Positions 1-8,914 are shown, counted from the stretch's first letter. The stretch: 64,000 nucleotides of DNA from Glycocaulis sp050485565 (GCF_050485565.1 NZ_JBJHBQ010000006.1:124001-188000), one strand, 5' to 3'. The notes: generated from the sequence alone by a model not told the origin. Numbers and translations are program-made.

Positions 1-224
1 TCAAACTTGAGGGAATCCCCGATCAGCACCGCCAGCAATACCGCCTCGCCCAGCAGGGCTGCGACGGCAACCGGCAGATCATGCGCGGAGAGAATTTCGT
101 CCACGACCGGGCCGAGCCGCACCACACGGCCCGATACGGGCCGTTTCTCCAGCTGGAAAGCGGCTACAATATCATCCTTCCGGCCCAGAGCATCCGGGCC
201 GGAGCCAAGCGTGTTCTCGTCCAT
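1..224 (-). CDS. hslO: Hsp33 redox-regulated chaperone, N-terminal part
   Basis: The window edge cuts this gene; only the first 74 or so codons are present, reading from an ATG at 224. The visible protein has the run VSGRVVRLGPVVDEIL followed by LLGEAVLLAVLIGDSLKF, which is the conserved start of the Hsp33 core domain. Hsp33 is a cytoplasmic holdase that is switched on by oxidation of a C-terminal zinc centre; that centre lies outside the window. It follows argD by 22 nt on the same strand, so it is probably the downstream gene of an argD-hslO operon. In many alphaproteobacteria argF sits between these two genes; here it does not. Confidence 0.88.
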   Translation of the reverse strand, partial: MDENTLGSGPDALGRKDDIVAAFQLEKRPVSGRVVRLGPVVDEILSAHDLPVAVAALLGEAVLLAVLIGDSLKF

Positions 225-246
225 GCTGCGCCTTGCGTATTTTCGC

Positions 247-1431
247 CTAGCCCTGTTCAAGCACGGCGAGGGCCTTGTCCAGCGCCTCTACCGCCTGACG
301 GGCGTGAGCTTCCTCAATGATGAGCGGCGGAGCCATACGGGCCACATTATCACCCGCCGCACCGATCAGCAGATGGTGATCGCGCGCGTGCTTTGCCAGT
401 GTCTTGTTCACATAGCCCGTTTTCAGCTTCAGACCGACCAGAAGACCCTTGCCGCGTACCTCTTCAACCTTGGCAGAATGGGTATCGGCCAGGCCATGCA
501 GCTGCTGGTGCAGGAAATTGGACACGTCCACGACATGCTCCATGAAGCCCGGCGCAGTCAGCTCGTCATAAACGACATTGCCGACGGCCATGGCCAGCGG
601 ATTACCGCCAAAAGTGGAGCCATGCGTGCCGACCACCATGTGGGCACCGGCCGCCTCTGTCGTCAGGCAGGCCCCCATCGGGAAACCGCCGCCTACCCCC
701 TTGGCAACGGCCATGATGTCGGGCGCAGCGCTGCCCGCCCATTCATGCGCCCACAGCTTGCCGGTACGCCCTGCCCCGCACTGCACCTCGTCATAGATCA
801 GCAACAGGCCATGCTCGTCGCACAGCTCGCGAAGCCCGCGCAGACACACATCCGGCAATGCGCGCACGCCGCCCTCGCCCTGAACAGGCTCGACAAGGAT
901 GGCAGCGGTTTCTTCGGTGATGGCGGCTTTTACAGCGTCGTGATCGCCGAAGGGAACGGAGTCAAACCCTTCCATGCGCGGGCCGAAGCCTTCCAGATAG
1001 GCCGGATTGCCGCCCGCATTGATGCCGCCATAGGTGCGGCCATGGAAGGCGCCGGTGAAGGTGATGATGCGGTAGCGGTCAGGCCGGCCATTGACGAAGT
1101 GATAGTGGCGCGCGGTCTTGATCGCGCACTCGATCGCCTCGGTGCCTGAATTGGTGAAGAAGACGCGGTCGGCAAAGCTGTTCTGGCAGTATTTCGCCGC
1201 CAGCTCGTGCTGCCCCGGCACGGTGAACATGTTGGAAGTGTGCCAGAGCTTGTCGGCCTGACTTTTAAGGGCAGCAACAGCCTTGGGATGGGCGTGGCCC
1301 AGCGCGTTCACCGCGATACCGGAGATGAAATCGAGATACTTCTCGCCACTGCGCTCGATCAGAAAGACGCCTTCGCCGCGCTCGAAAATCTGCGAGGGCG
1401 GGGCATAGGTGTCAAAAAGCGGTGTCGGCAT
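247..1431 (-). CDS. argD: Acetylornithine aminotransferase, class III PLP enzyme
   Basis: This 394-residue protein is a fold-type I PLP aminotransferase that converts N-acetylglutamate semialdehyde and glutamate to N-acetylornithine and 2-oxoglutarate in arginine synthesis; many family members also act on succinyl-diaminopimelate. Visible features are the N-terminal PTPLFDTYAPP, FTNSGTEAIECAIKTAR, the PLP-binding aspartate in LLIYDEVQCGAGRTG, the Schiff-base lysine in MAVAKGVGGGFPMGA, and HGSTFGGNPLA. A longer reading frame extends upstream, but the ATG at 1431 has a GGAGAG ribosome site and matches the usual ArgD start. It is co-directional with hslO downstream and lies 35 nt after the ABC-2 permease stop. 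A close family member such as ornithine or succinylornithine aminotransferase is less likely given the sequence and the neighbourhood. Confidence 0.93.
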   Translation of the reverse strand: MPTPLFDTYAPPSQIFERGEGVFLIERSGEKYLDFISGIAVNALGHAHPKAVAALKSQADKLWHTSNMFTVPGQHELAAKYCQNSFADRVFFTNSGTEAIECAIKTARHYHFVNGRPDRYRIITFTGAFHGRTYGGINAGGNPAYLEGFGPRMEGFDSVPFGDHDAVKAAITEETAAILVEPVQGEGGVRALPDVCLRGLRELCDEHGLLLIYDEVQCGAGRTGKLWAHEWAGSAAPDIMAVAKGVGGGFPMGACLTTEAAGAHMVVGTHGSTFGGNPLAMAVGNVVYDELTAPGFMEHVVDVSNFLHQQLHGLADTHSAKVEEVRGKGLLVGLKLKTGYVNKTLAKHARDHHLLIGAAGDNVARMAPPLIIEEAHARQAVEALDKALAVLEQG

Positions 1432-1466
1432 GGACGTCTCTCCGGCAAAAAATAGTGAAGGATAAT

Positions 1467-2312
1467 CTAGGTTCTCAGCCGCCAGCCGGACCGCAACACG
1501 CCATAGCACGCGACGAGAAGCGCGGCATTGATGACCAGCGTCATGGCGACACCAACTGCGATATTGCCGTCGGCATAACCGATGAAGCCGTAGCGGAATC
1601 CGTCAATCAGATAGAAGAACGGGTTGGCATGGCTGATGGTCTGGAACGGCTCGGGCAGGATCGAGATCGAATAGAACGTGCCCGACAGGAAGGTCAGCGG
1701 CATGATGATGAAATTGGTGATGACGGCGAGGTGATCAAATTTCTCCGCCCACACCCCGGCAATCACGCCCGCCATCCCCAGCATGGCCGCAGCCCCGACA
1801 CCAAAAAACACGATCGCCCACACATGGGACACCGGCACGGACGCAAACGGCATGATGACCAGCGCAGAGGCGGCCGCGACCATCACGCCGCGCGTTATCG
1901 CTCCGCCAATGAAGGCCGCCGCCAGCTCGCCCGCAGACAGAGGCGGCATCAGGAAGTCGACCGTATTGCCCTGCACCTTGGCCACGATCAGCGAGGAGGA
2001 TGAGTTGGCAAACGCGTTGTTCAAAAGCCCCATCATCACCAGGCCGGGGGCCAGAAAGACTACAAAGGGAAGCCCGCCCGGTGCCTCGCGCGTGACCCCG
2101 ATGGCGAGCGAAAACACCATCATGTAGAGCAGGGTCGTGGCGACCGGGGCGGCTACCGTCTGGAAGCTGACCTTCAGGAAGCGGCGCACTTCCTTCTTGT
2201 AGAGCGTCCACAGGCCCAGCCAGTTGATCGCGCCGATCGCGCGCGGCTGCGGCGGCACCGGCCCGGCAAGGCTGGTCTTCACCGCATCGCTCTGGCTGGA
2301 CGTGTCTGGCAT
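1467..2312 (-). CDS. ABC-2 type transporter permease
   Basis: This 281-residue integral membrane protein has about six hydrophobic segments after a cytoplasmic N-terminus ending in WLGLWTLYKKEVRRFLKV, which is the typical start of ABC-2 permeases. The SGTFYSISILPEPFQTISHANPFFYLIDGFRYGFIG stretch is the family signature. ABC-2 permeases pair with a separate ATPase to export polysaccharides, drugs or lipids. No ATP-binding partner lies next to it here, so the substrate cannot be inferred. It precedes argD on the same strand and is divergent from gcrA, so its promoter shares the 243-nt gap with the gcrA promoter. Confidence 0.88.
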   Translation of the reverse strand: MPDTSSQSDAVKTSLAGPVPPQPRAIGAINWLGLWTLYKKEVRRFLKVSFQTVAAPVATTLLYMMVFSLAIGVTREAPGGLPFVVFLAPGLVMMGLLNNAFANSSSSLIVAKVQGNTVDFLMPPLSAGELAAAFIGGAITRGVMVAAASALVIMPFASVPVSHVWAIVFFGVGAAAMLGMAGVIAGVWAEKFDHLAVITNFIIMPLTFLSGTFYSISILPEPFQTISHANPFFYLIDGFRYGFIGYADGNIAVGVAMTLVINAALLVACYGVLRSGWRLRT

Positions 2313-2400
2313 GACCGGACCCTTTTCGCCTCGTTCTGGCTGGTTGCTGGAACCCCTCTAGCACGGTCTGGCGGCGCGATGCGAGTGCACAGCACGGAAG

Positions 2401-2555
2401 TTTTCCACGTCCGAATCAGCGCCGCATCTTGTGCTCTCAGAACCCGCCGATACTGTATTTCGTGTCTGACCCCAAGATATAGGGTGTGCCGGCATGGCCG
2501 CCATCAATCCCTTGGGGTCCAATACTGTAGCGTATAAGGCGAGGAGCGCACCGCC
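2401..2555 (+). promoter_or_regulatory. gcrA upstream regulatory region: DnaA-box-like site plus GANTC site
   Basis: The gap upstream of gcrA holds TTTTCCACG at 2401-2409, a 7 of 9 match to the DnaA box TTATCCACA. A CcrM-type methylation site, GAATC, follows at 2413-2417. The octamer ATACTGTA occurs twice, near 2450 and at 2522-2529. In Caulobacter gcrA transcription is activated by DnaA and cell-cycle genes respond to GANTC methylation. That the same applies here is inference from the sites. AGGAG at 2542-2546 is the ribosome site for the ATG at 2556. Confidence 0.45.
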
Positions 2556-3113
2556 ATGGCATGGACTGACGAACGGGTGGAAACCCTGAAGAAACTGTGG
2601 GCAGACGGTCTGAGCGCCAGCCAGATCGCCAAACAGCTAGGCGGGGTAACCCGCAATGCCGTGATCGGCAAGGTGCACCGCCTTGGCCTGTCCGGCCGGG
2701 CTGCGCCCTCGCGCCCGACCCGGCGTGTGGCTGCGCCCAAGCTGGCACCAAGGCCACGTACGGCCTCCACTCCATCGCAGGCAAATGCGAAAGCCAAGAC
2801 GGCCAATGGCAGCGAGCCGGCTATTGTGCGCGCTCCGGCCCCTGCGCCCGTTCCGGTGGAGCCGCATGTCCTGCCCTCTGGCGATTACGCCACCGTGCTT
2901 ACCTTGCGCGAAGGCATGTGCAAATGGCCGGTCGGTGACCCGGCTGATGCATCTTTCCGCTTCTGCGGCCACAAGACCACACCGGGTCAGGCGTATTGCG
3001 AAGCCCATTCGCAAATGGCCTACCAGCCCCAGGCCAAGCGCAAGCGCAAGCCGGCTGAGGATGCGCGCGCTGTACTGGACAGTCTGGCATCCGGGCGGCG
3101 GGCGAATTTCTAG
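2556..3113 (+). CDS. gcrA: GcrA cell-cycle transcriptional regulator
   Basis: This 185-residue protein begins MAWTDERVETLKKLWADGLSASQIAKQLGGVTRNAVIGKVHRLGL, the GcrA DNA-binding helix-turn-helix. A proline/alanine-rich linker of about 60 residues follows, then a C-terminal sigma70-interacting domain ending CKWPVGDPADASFRFCGHKTTPGQAYCEAHSQMAYQP, with the conserved cysteines and histidines. GcrA binds the sigma70 holoenzyme and activates promoters carrying methylated GANTC sites, driving genes for replication, division and polarity. The length is close to the 173 residues of Caulobacter GcrA. It is monocistronic, with its own promoter and a strong terminator right after the stop. The gene marks the organism as alphaproteobacterial. 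Confidence 0.97.
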   Translation: MAWTDERVETLKKLWADGLSASQIAKQLGGVTRNAVIGKVHRLGLSGRAAPSRPTRRVAAPKLAPRPRTASTPSQANAKAKTANGSEPAIVRAPAPAPVPVEPHVLPSGDYATVLTLREGMCKWPVGDPADASFRFCGHKTTPGQAYCEAHSQMAYQPQAKRKRKPAEDARAVLDSLASGRRANF

Positions 3114-3135
3114 CACCTGCAACCTCGCCAATTAG

Positions 3136-3166
3136 AAAAGCCCGGCTCAATGAGCCGGGCTTTTTC
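3136..3166. terminator. Bidirectional intrinsic terminator between gcrA and phoB
   Basis: A perfect GC-rich stem, GCCCGGCT pairing with AGCCGGGC, closes a 5-nt loop. AAAA lies on the left and TTTTT on the right, so the hairpin can end transcripts from gcrA on the plus strand and from phoB on the minus strand. Confidence 0.88.
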
Positions 3167-3187
3167 GTCACGGCATGGCACCCGGAC

Positions 3188-3874
3188 CTATTCCGCGTTC
3201 AGCGCATAGCCTGCGGAGCGAACGGTGCGGATCGGGTCGGTTTCGCTGCCGCTATTGAGCGCCTTGCGCAGACGGCCCACATGCACATCGACCGTGCGCG
3301 CTTCCACATAGACATCCGAACCCCACACCGCATCGAGCAATTGCTCGCGCGAGAACACCCGGCCGGGATGCTGCATGAAATAGTCGAGCAGGCGGAACTC
3401 GGTCGGACCCAGATGGATGTCCCGTCCGGCCCGCGATACGCGGTGCGCCACACGGTCAATCGCAATCTCGCCGACGACCACCTTGTCATCGGCAAGGCCC
3501 GGACGGATACGGCGCAGTATGGCCCGCACCCGTGCGAACAGCTCGTTCATCAGGAACGGCTTGATGATGTAATCGTCAGCGCCGGTATCAAGGCCGCGGA
3601 TACGGTCGGCTTCCTCGCCGCGCGCTGTCAGCATGATGATCGGGATATTGCGCGTCTCCTGACGCCCGCGCAGGCGGCGGCACACCTCGATGCCCGATAC
3701 TTTCGGCAGCATCCAGTCCAGCAGGATGATGTCGGGCTGGCGCTCATCGACAAGGATCATCGCCTCCTCGCCATCGGCGGCCACCGTGACGCGGAAACCT
3801 TCCTTCTTCAGATTGTACTGAAGCAGTTCGGCCAGCGCATCTTCATCCTCAACGACCAGAACATGCGGTTGCAT
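3188..3874 (-). CDS. phoB: Phosphate regulon response regulator PhoB
   Basis: This 228-residue OmpR/PhoB-family response regulator has an N-terminal receiver domain with the acidic cluster VVEDED at residues 7-12, the phospho-acceptor Asp53 in IILLDWMLP, and the conserved lysine in DDYIIKPF. The C-terminal winged helix contains RTVDVHVGRLRKAL. PhoB phosphorylated by PhoR binds Pho boxes and turns on phosphate uptake genes. It is the last gene of the phoR-pstCAB-phoU-phoB cluster, 11 nt after phoU, and ends at a bidirectional terminator. A three-repeat Pho box ahead of pstC is its likely target and would give positive autoregulation. Confidence 0.95.
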   Translation of the reverse strand: MQPHVLVVEDEDALAELLQYNLKKEGFRVTVAADGEEAMILVDERQPDIILLDWMLPKVSGIEVCRRLRGRQETRNIPIIMLTARGEEADRIRGLDTGADDYIIKPFLMNELFARVRAILRRIRPGLADDKVVVGEIAIDRVAHRVSRAGRDIHLGPTEFRLLDYFMQHPGRVFSREQLLDAVWGSDVYVEARTVDVHVGRLRKALNSGSETDPIRTVRSAGYALNAE

Positions 3875-3885
3875 GGCAGTGTTCC

Positions 3886-4602
3886 CTAGCTTGCGCCGCT
3901 TTCAAGCGGCGTGCCCTTGGGCCGTTCGGCCGTAAGCTCGCTGCCCGTAACGGCATAGTGAACCAGCTCGGCGATATTGGTGGCGTGATCGCCCACCCGC
4001 TCGAGATTTTTGGCAATGAAGAGAAGGTGCGTACCCGGACCGATCAGCTGGGAGTCTTCCGCCATGCAGGTCAGAAGCTCGCGGAAGAGCGAATTATAAT
4101 GCTCATCGACATCATCATCGCGTTCCCAGACACCGACCGCGCCGGCAATCTCGCCGCTCACATAAGCGTCGAGCACTTCATGCAGATGGCGCTGGACCAG
4201 CCGGCCCATGCGTTCGACAGACTTGGTGAGCGCCAGCGGCTCCGCCTCGTTGAGCGCGCGCGTGCGCCGGGCGATATTCTTGGCCAGATCACCGACGCGT
4301 TCCAGATCGGTCGATATCTTCAGCGCCGCGATGCAGACGCGTAAATCCCACGCCAGAGGCTGGCGCAAGGCCAGAAGGCGGATGATCTGCCGCTCCACGT
4401 CGCGCTGCAGCACATCGATGCGCTTGTCGCGCTCGGCGACTTCCAGGGCGAGATCGCTGTCGCGGGTGATGATGGCGTCAATCGCATCGGAGATCATGCT
4501 TTCGGCCAGTCCGCCCATGGTCGCAACCGCGGCGGAAAGCTGTTCGAGCTCCTCGGAGAAGGCTTTGACGATGTGATGACCGTGCTGTGCCGGGCTATTC
4601 AT
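3886..4602 (-). CDS. phoU: Phosphate signalling regulator PhoU
   Basis: This 238-residue all-helical protein consists of two PhoU repeats, each with the ERxxDxxxN metal-binding type of motif, for example STDLERVGDLAKNIARR and AKNLERVGDHATNIAELVHY. PhoU links the Pst transporter to PhoR and keeps the regulon off when phosphate is plentiful. Translation can begin at an in-frame ATG 8 codons upstream, but the ATG at 4602 (MNSPAQHGHH) has an AAAAGG ribosome site and matches family starts. It lies 53 nt after pstB and 11 nt before phoB. Confidence 0.95.
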   Translation of the reverse strand: MNSPAQHGHHIVKAFSEELEQLSAAVATMGGLAESMISDAIDAIITRDSDLALEVAERDKRIDVLQRDVERQIIRLLALRQPLAWDLRVCIAALKISTDLERVGDLAKNIARRTRALNEAEPLALTKSVERMGRLVQRHLHEVLDAYVSGEIAGAVGVWERDDDVDEHYNSLFRELLTCMAEDSQLIGPGTHLLFIAKNLERVGDHATNIAELVHYAVTGSELTAERPKGTPLESGAS

Positions 4603-4655
4603 GGCGATTACCTTTTTGCGGAGCAAAAGCGCTCCATGGTCAGGCGGCCGGCTGC

Positions 4656-5477
4656 TTACCCGAAGCGGCCGGTAATGTAGTCCTGCGTGCGGCGGTCACG
4701 CGGGTTGGTAAATATCTCCTCGGTCGGTCCGTACTCGACCAGATGCCCGAGATGGAAGAAGGCCGTCATCTGTGACACCCGCGCAGCCTGCGCCATGGAG
4801 TGGGTCACGATGATGAGGCAGTAATTCTCCCGCAGCTCGTCAATCAGCTCCTCAATGCGCGCGGTGGCGATCGGGTCCAGCGCCGAGCAGGGCTCGTCCA
4901 TCAGGATCACTTCCGGGTTAACCGCAATGGCGCGCGCAATGACCAGACGCTGCTGCTGGCCGCCGGAGAGCGAGTTTCCGGGCTGGTCGAGCCGGTCGGC
5001 CACCTCATCCCACAGACCTGCCTTTTTGAGCGAGGTTTCGACAATACCGTCCAGCTCATCCTTGCCGGACGCCAGGCCGTGAATACGCGGCCCATAGGCA
5101 ACATTGTCAAAAATGCTCTTCGGGAACGGGTTTGGCTTCTGGAACACCATGCCTACCCGCGCGCGCAGCAGGACAGGATCAACGCCGCGATCGTTTACCT
5201 CTTCACCGTCAATCCGGATCGAGCCGTGAACCCGGGCCGTATCGATCGTGTCATTCATACGGTTGATGCAACGCAGGAAAGTCGACTTGCCACAGCCCGA
5301 CGGACCGATAAACGCCGTTACCGAGCGGTCACGGATATCCAGATTAATGCCGTGCAGCGCCTGTTTCTCGGCGTAGAACACCTCCACGCCGGAGGCAGCC
5401 ACCTTCACGGGATGGCTGCTCTCGGCGGGGTGGTAGACCGTGTTGCCGGTGTGCGTGGGGGCGGCAGAATCTGCCAT
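4656..5477 (-). CDS. pstB: Phosphate ABC transporter ATP-binding protein PstB
   Basis: This 273-residue ATPase energises high-affinity phosphate import. It has the Walker A motif GPSGCGKST at about residues 58-66, a Q-loop in MVFQKPNPFPKSIFDN, the ABC signature LSGGQQQR, Walker B VILMDEP and the switch histidine in IIVTHSM. The N-terminus carries about 25 poorly conserved residues. The ATG at 5477, one base after the pstA stop with a GGAGATGGTGAG ribosome region, fits better than the in-frame start 16 codons upstream, which would overlap pstA. Confidence 0.96.
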   Translation of the reverse strand: MADSAAPTHTGNTVYHPAESSHPVKVAASGVEVFYAEKQALHGINLDIRDRSVTAFIGPSGCGKSTFLRCINRMNDTIDTARVHGSIRIDGEEVNDRGVDPVLLRARVGMVFQKPNPFPKSIFDNVAYGPRIHGLASGKDELDGIVETSLKKAGLWDEVADRLDQPGNSLSGGQQQRLVIARAIAVNPEVILMDEPCSALDPIATARIEELIDELRENYCLIIVTHSMAQAARVSQMTAFFHLGHLVEYGPTEEIFTNPRDRRTQDYITGRFG

Positions 5478-5478
5478 C

Positions 5479-7218
5479 TCACCATCTCCGTTCGAAACGG
5501 CGGCGCAGGATGATTGCAACCGCATTGAAAATGATCATCAGCGTCAGCAGCACCAGAATGGCGGCGGCTGTACGCATCTCGAAAGCGCGCTCGGATGCGC
5601 CCGACCACAAGAAGACCTGGACCGGCATCACCGTCGAAGGCTGGGTAAGCCCTGACAGGCCAAGCGAAGGCGCATCGGCCACAAAGGCTACCATGCCGAT
5701 CATCAGGAGGGGCGCGGTCTCGCCCAGCGCCTGCGCCAGCCCGATGATCGAGCCTGTCAGTATGCCCGGCATGGCCAGCGGCAGAACGTGCTGGAACACC
5801 GCCTGGGTACGCGACGCGCCAACGCCCAGCGCCGCTTCCCGGATGGAGGGCGGCACCGCCCGCAGCGCCGCGCGCGAGGAAATGATCACAGTGGGCAATG
5901 TCATCAGCGCCAGCACGAAGCCCCCGACCAGAGGCGCGGAGCGCGGCATGCCGAACGTGTTGATGAACACCGCCAGACCCAGCAGGCCGAACACGATGGA
6001 CGGCACGGCAGCCAGATTATTGATATTGACCTCGATAAAGCCCGTCAGCCGGTTCTTCGGCGCGAACTCTTCCAGATAGATCGCTGTACCGACACCAATC
6101 GGCACGGCCAGCAGCATGGTGACCAGCATGGTCAGTATCGAACCGATAAACGCACCCATCACGCCGGCCAGCTCAGGCTCGCGGCTATCGGCATTGAGGA
6201 ACAGATTGGTGTTGAAGCGGCGCTCCACCATGCCGCGCTCTTCAAGCGCCCTGGCGTAGACAGCCTGCTGATCGGTGATGCGCCGCCCTGCCGACGGTGT
6301 CTCGATGACCCACTCGTTCCAGCTGCCCGACGGCTCTGCGCTCTCCAGCGGCAGGAGAACCCGCCCCTCGGCCTCGCGGCCATCAGCAGTCAGGGCCGAA
6401 ACGGCAACCACCCCGCCATTGACCCGGATCAAGAGGCTCGCCGTACGCGGGCCAAGCGCGATACGGGATTCAGGATCGATCACGGCGTCAAACCGGGCCG
6501 CCTCATCGCGCGCACGCCGGGCTGCCGCCAGCCCCGCTTCACGCGCATCACGGCTGGCAGCGTTTGCCGCTTCGGCTTCCAGGCGCGCAGCGCGGGTCAG
6601 CAGCACATCGCGCTGTGAACTGGCCTGCTGGCGGATGCGCGCAATGGCATTGGCAAAGGCAGGCGTATCCGATGACAGGGTGACATTGCCTGCTACGCCG
6701 TCGGCCTGGATAGTGCCGCTGCCCGCCGAAATATGCTCATCGACGGTGATGCCCTTCAGATAGAGATCGATCTCGTGATTGGCGGGCATTGTGACATTGA
6801 TCGTGGTGCCGACCAGCGACGGATCGGCAATGACACGGTGCATGACCGACGCCGCGTTCAGCCCGCTATAGAGCCCGAAGAGCTCGCGCAGATCGCTGCG
6901 CGAGGAGGCGGCCGGAAACTCCGATTGCAGGGCGCGCTGGATAAGCTGGTTATAGCTGCCCCGGCGCAGCGAGGCTTCGCTCATATCGCCGCGCGGGTCG
7001 GCAACGCTCTGCTCCAGCGTTACCGGCAGGGTAATGACATAATTGGTGAAGGCACCGCTTGCCTGCAGCGTGATAGTGCCCAGAAGCACACCCAGAAATG
7101 TAATGGCAAGCGCAATTGCGCCCACGCCAAAGGCGCGGAACCGGCCTTCGGCACGGTGCCGGCGCGCGAGCCGCTGGCGGACCGCTTCGGCTATCGCTGG
7201 GCGGGGCGCGTCAGTCAT
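5479..7218 (-). CDS. pstA: Phosphate ABC transporter permease PstA with large periplasmic insert
   Basis: This 579-residue permease is about twice the length of E. coli PstA. After a first membrane segment at residues 31-53 comes an insert of about 290 residues, including an alanine/arginine-rich helical stretch (LTRAARLEAEAANAASRDAREAGLAAARRARDEAARF) likely to form a coiled coil. The BPD_transp_1 permease core follows, with MGAFIGSILTMLVTMLLAVPIGVGTAIYLEEFAP and the EAA loop AALGVGASRTQAVFQHVLPLAMPGILTG. Extended PstA proteins of this type (DUF3333-like) are known in alphaproteobacteria; that domain name is from memory. Its start overlaps the pstC end by 8 nt, so the two are translationally coupled. 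Confidence 0.94.
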   Translation of the reverse strand: MTDAPRPAIAEAVRQRLARRHRAEGRFRAFGVGAIALAITFLGVLLGTITLQASGAFTNYVITLPVTLEQSVADPRGDMSEASLRRGSYNQLIQRALQSEFPAASSRSDLRELFGLYSGLNAASVMHRVIADPSLVGTTINVTMPANHEIDLYLKGITVDEHISAGSGTIQADGVAGNVTLSSDTPAFANAIARIRQQASSQRDVLLTRAARLEAEAANAASRDAREAGLAAARRARDEAARFDAVIDPESRIALGPRTASLLIRVNGGVVAVSALTADGREAEGRVLLPLESAEPSGSWNEWVIETPSAGRRITDQQAVYARALEERGMVERRFNTNLFLNADSREPELAGVMGAFIGSILTMLVTMLLAVPIGVGTAIYLEEFAPKNRLTGFIEVNINNLAAVPSIVFGLLGLAVFINTFGMPRSAPLVGGFVLALMTLPTVIISSRAALRAVPPSIREAALGVGASRTQAVFQHVLPLAMPGILTGSIIGLAQALGETAPLLMIGMVAFVADAPSLGLSGLTQPSTVMPVQVFLWSGASERAFEMRTAAAILVLLTLMIIFNAVAIILRRRFERRW

Positions 7219-8914
7219 ATTTTTCCCGATAGCTCTTCACCACGCGCAGCGCGATGATGTTCAGGATCAAGGTGAGCACGAACAGGACCAGACCCAGCGC
7301 AAAGGCGGAGAGCGTCTTGGGACTGTTGAACTCCTGGTCACCGGTCAGAAGCGTGACGATCTGGACGGTGATGGTCGTCACTGACTCAAGCGGATTGGCC
7401 GTCAGATTGGCCGCCTGACCCGCCGCCATCACCACGATCATGGTCTCGCCCACCGCGCGCGACACCGCCAGCAGCAGCGCGCCGACAATGCCCGGCAAGG
7501 CGGCTGGAAGAACAACATGGCGGATGGTTTCAGACTTGGTCGCGCCCATCGCATAGGCACCATCACGCAGCGATTGCGGCACGGCGTTGATGACATCATC
7601 GGACAGCGAGGACACGAACGGGATGATCATCACGCCCATCACCAGACCGGCCGACAGGGCGCTCTGGGTCACCGCATCCTCATAGCCGAGGAAGAGCGCA
7701 AAATCGCGCAGGAGCGGCCCCACGGTCAGCAAGGCAAAGAAGCCATAGACCACGGTCGGAACGCCGGCGAGAATCTCCAGCACGGGCTTGGCCCATGCCC
7801 GTACCCGGCTATCGGCGTATTCCGACAAATATATCGCGGCAAACAGGCCGACCGGCGCTGCGACCATCATGGCAATCAGCGTGATGAGGGCCGTACCGGC
7901 AAATAGCGGCACCGCGCCGAACGAGCCGGACTGGCCTATCTGGCCGGGACGGATGGCGGTCTGGGGGCTCCACTGCGTACCGAACAGGAAGTCGAACACC
8001 CGCCAGTCGATGGAGGCAAAGAAGCGCAGGCTCTCAAACAGCAGCGAGAAGACGATGCCAAGCGTCGTCAGGATCGCAATCAGCGAAGCGAGCGCAAGCG
8101 CCGCAGAGATGACCCATTCAACCCGGTTGCGCGCCCGGAATCGCGGCGCCAGATGGGTGCGGGCAAAGACCAGACCCGCCAGAGCCAGGGCCAGCGCGCC
8201 AAGGCTTGCACCCCACAGAATGCTCGAATGAACCGGGCTCAGCCCATCGGCAACGGCGCGCAGCTCCGGCGTGTCACGGCTCGACAGGCCATCACCAAAG
8301 GCCAGTGCCCGCGCATCGGCGAGAAAGACCTCGCGTTCCTGAACAGGCAGACGCGAGAACTCGAACCCGGCGCGTGCCAGCGCATGATCGTCTGCTTCCG
8401 GTACAGCCTGCAGGATGTCACTGGCGATAACGTCCTCGCGGGCATCACGGGTAAAGCGCGCATCGTCCTGTGCGAACTGAAATTCATCCTGACGCGCGCG
8501 CAAGGCCGCCACGGCGTCGGACTGCACGCCTTCAGCGGCAATCACGGCTTCTGCTTCATCGCGAAGTGCGGCCATTTCACCGTCAAGCCGGGCAATCTCA
8601 GCGATCGCATCAGACCAGACTTCATCGCTGGCCAGAGCCAGCTCATAGCGCGCCTGCAGCGGCTCGGCGGCCCGCTCCATCTGGCCAAGCACAATCGTGT
8701 TGACGAGCATCGTGCCGGCCAGCGCGTAGGCGGCGAGGAAGGCAAAGCCCGGCAGGCCCGCCCACAGCGCTACGTAGTAGCCGTGATAGCTGGGCAGCGA
8801 GTGGAGGCGCTTATCGTCCTGTTCGGCAAGCGCAAGCGCACGGCTGCGCCCGGCAAGAAAGCCGGTGGCCGTGAGCACGAGCAGCGCCAGTGCCGTGAAA
8901 AGGGACAATTGCAT
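7211..8914 (-). CDS. pstC: Phosphate ABC transporter permease PstC with extended N-terminus
   Basis: This 567-residue permease carries an N-terminal extension of about 250 residues: a hydrophobic segment, another near residues 48-75, and a charged soluble region rich in alanine and glutamate. The permease core has FAGTALITLIAMMVAAPVGLFAAIYLSEYA, VLEILAGVPTVVYGFFAL and the EAA loop AYAMGATKSETIRHVVLPAALPGIVGALLLA. It forms the Pst channel with PstA. It is the first gene of the pst operon, and a Pho box lies 82 nt upstream of its start. The periplasmic phosphate-binding protein PstS is not encoded in this cluster. Confidence 0.94.
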   Translation of the reverse strand: MQLSLFTALALLVLTATGFLAGRSRALALAEQDDKRLHSLPSYHGYYVALWAGLPGFAFLAAYALAGTMLVNTIVLGQMERAAEPLQARYELALASDEVWSDAIAEIARLDGEMAALRDEAEAVIAAEGVQSDAVAALRARQDEFQFAQDDARFTRDAREDVIASDILQAVPEADDHALARAGFEFSRLPVQEREVFLADARALAFGDGLSSRDTPELRAVADGLSPVHSSILWGASLGALALALAGLVFARTHLAPRFRARNRVEWVISAALALASLIAILTTLGIVFSLLFESLRFFASIDWRVFDFLFGTQWSPQTAIRPGQIGQSGSFGAVPLFAGTALITLIAMMVAAPVGLFAAIYLSEYADSRVRAWAKPVLEILAGVPTVVYGFFALLTVGPLLRDFALFLGYEDAVTQSALSAGLVMGVMIIPFVSSLSDDVINAVPQSLRDGAYAMGATKSETIRHVVLPAALPGIVGALLLAVSRAVGETMIVVMAAGQAANLTANPLESVTTITVQIVTLLTGDQEFNSPKTLSAFALGLVLFVLTLILNIIALRVVKSYREKYD

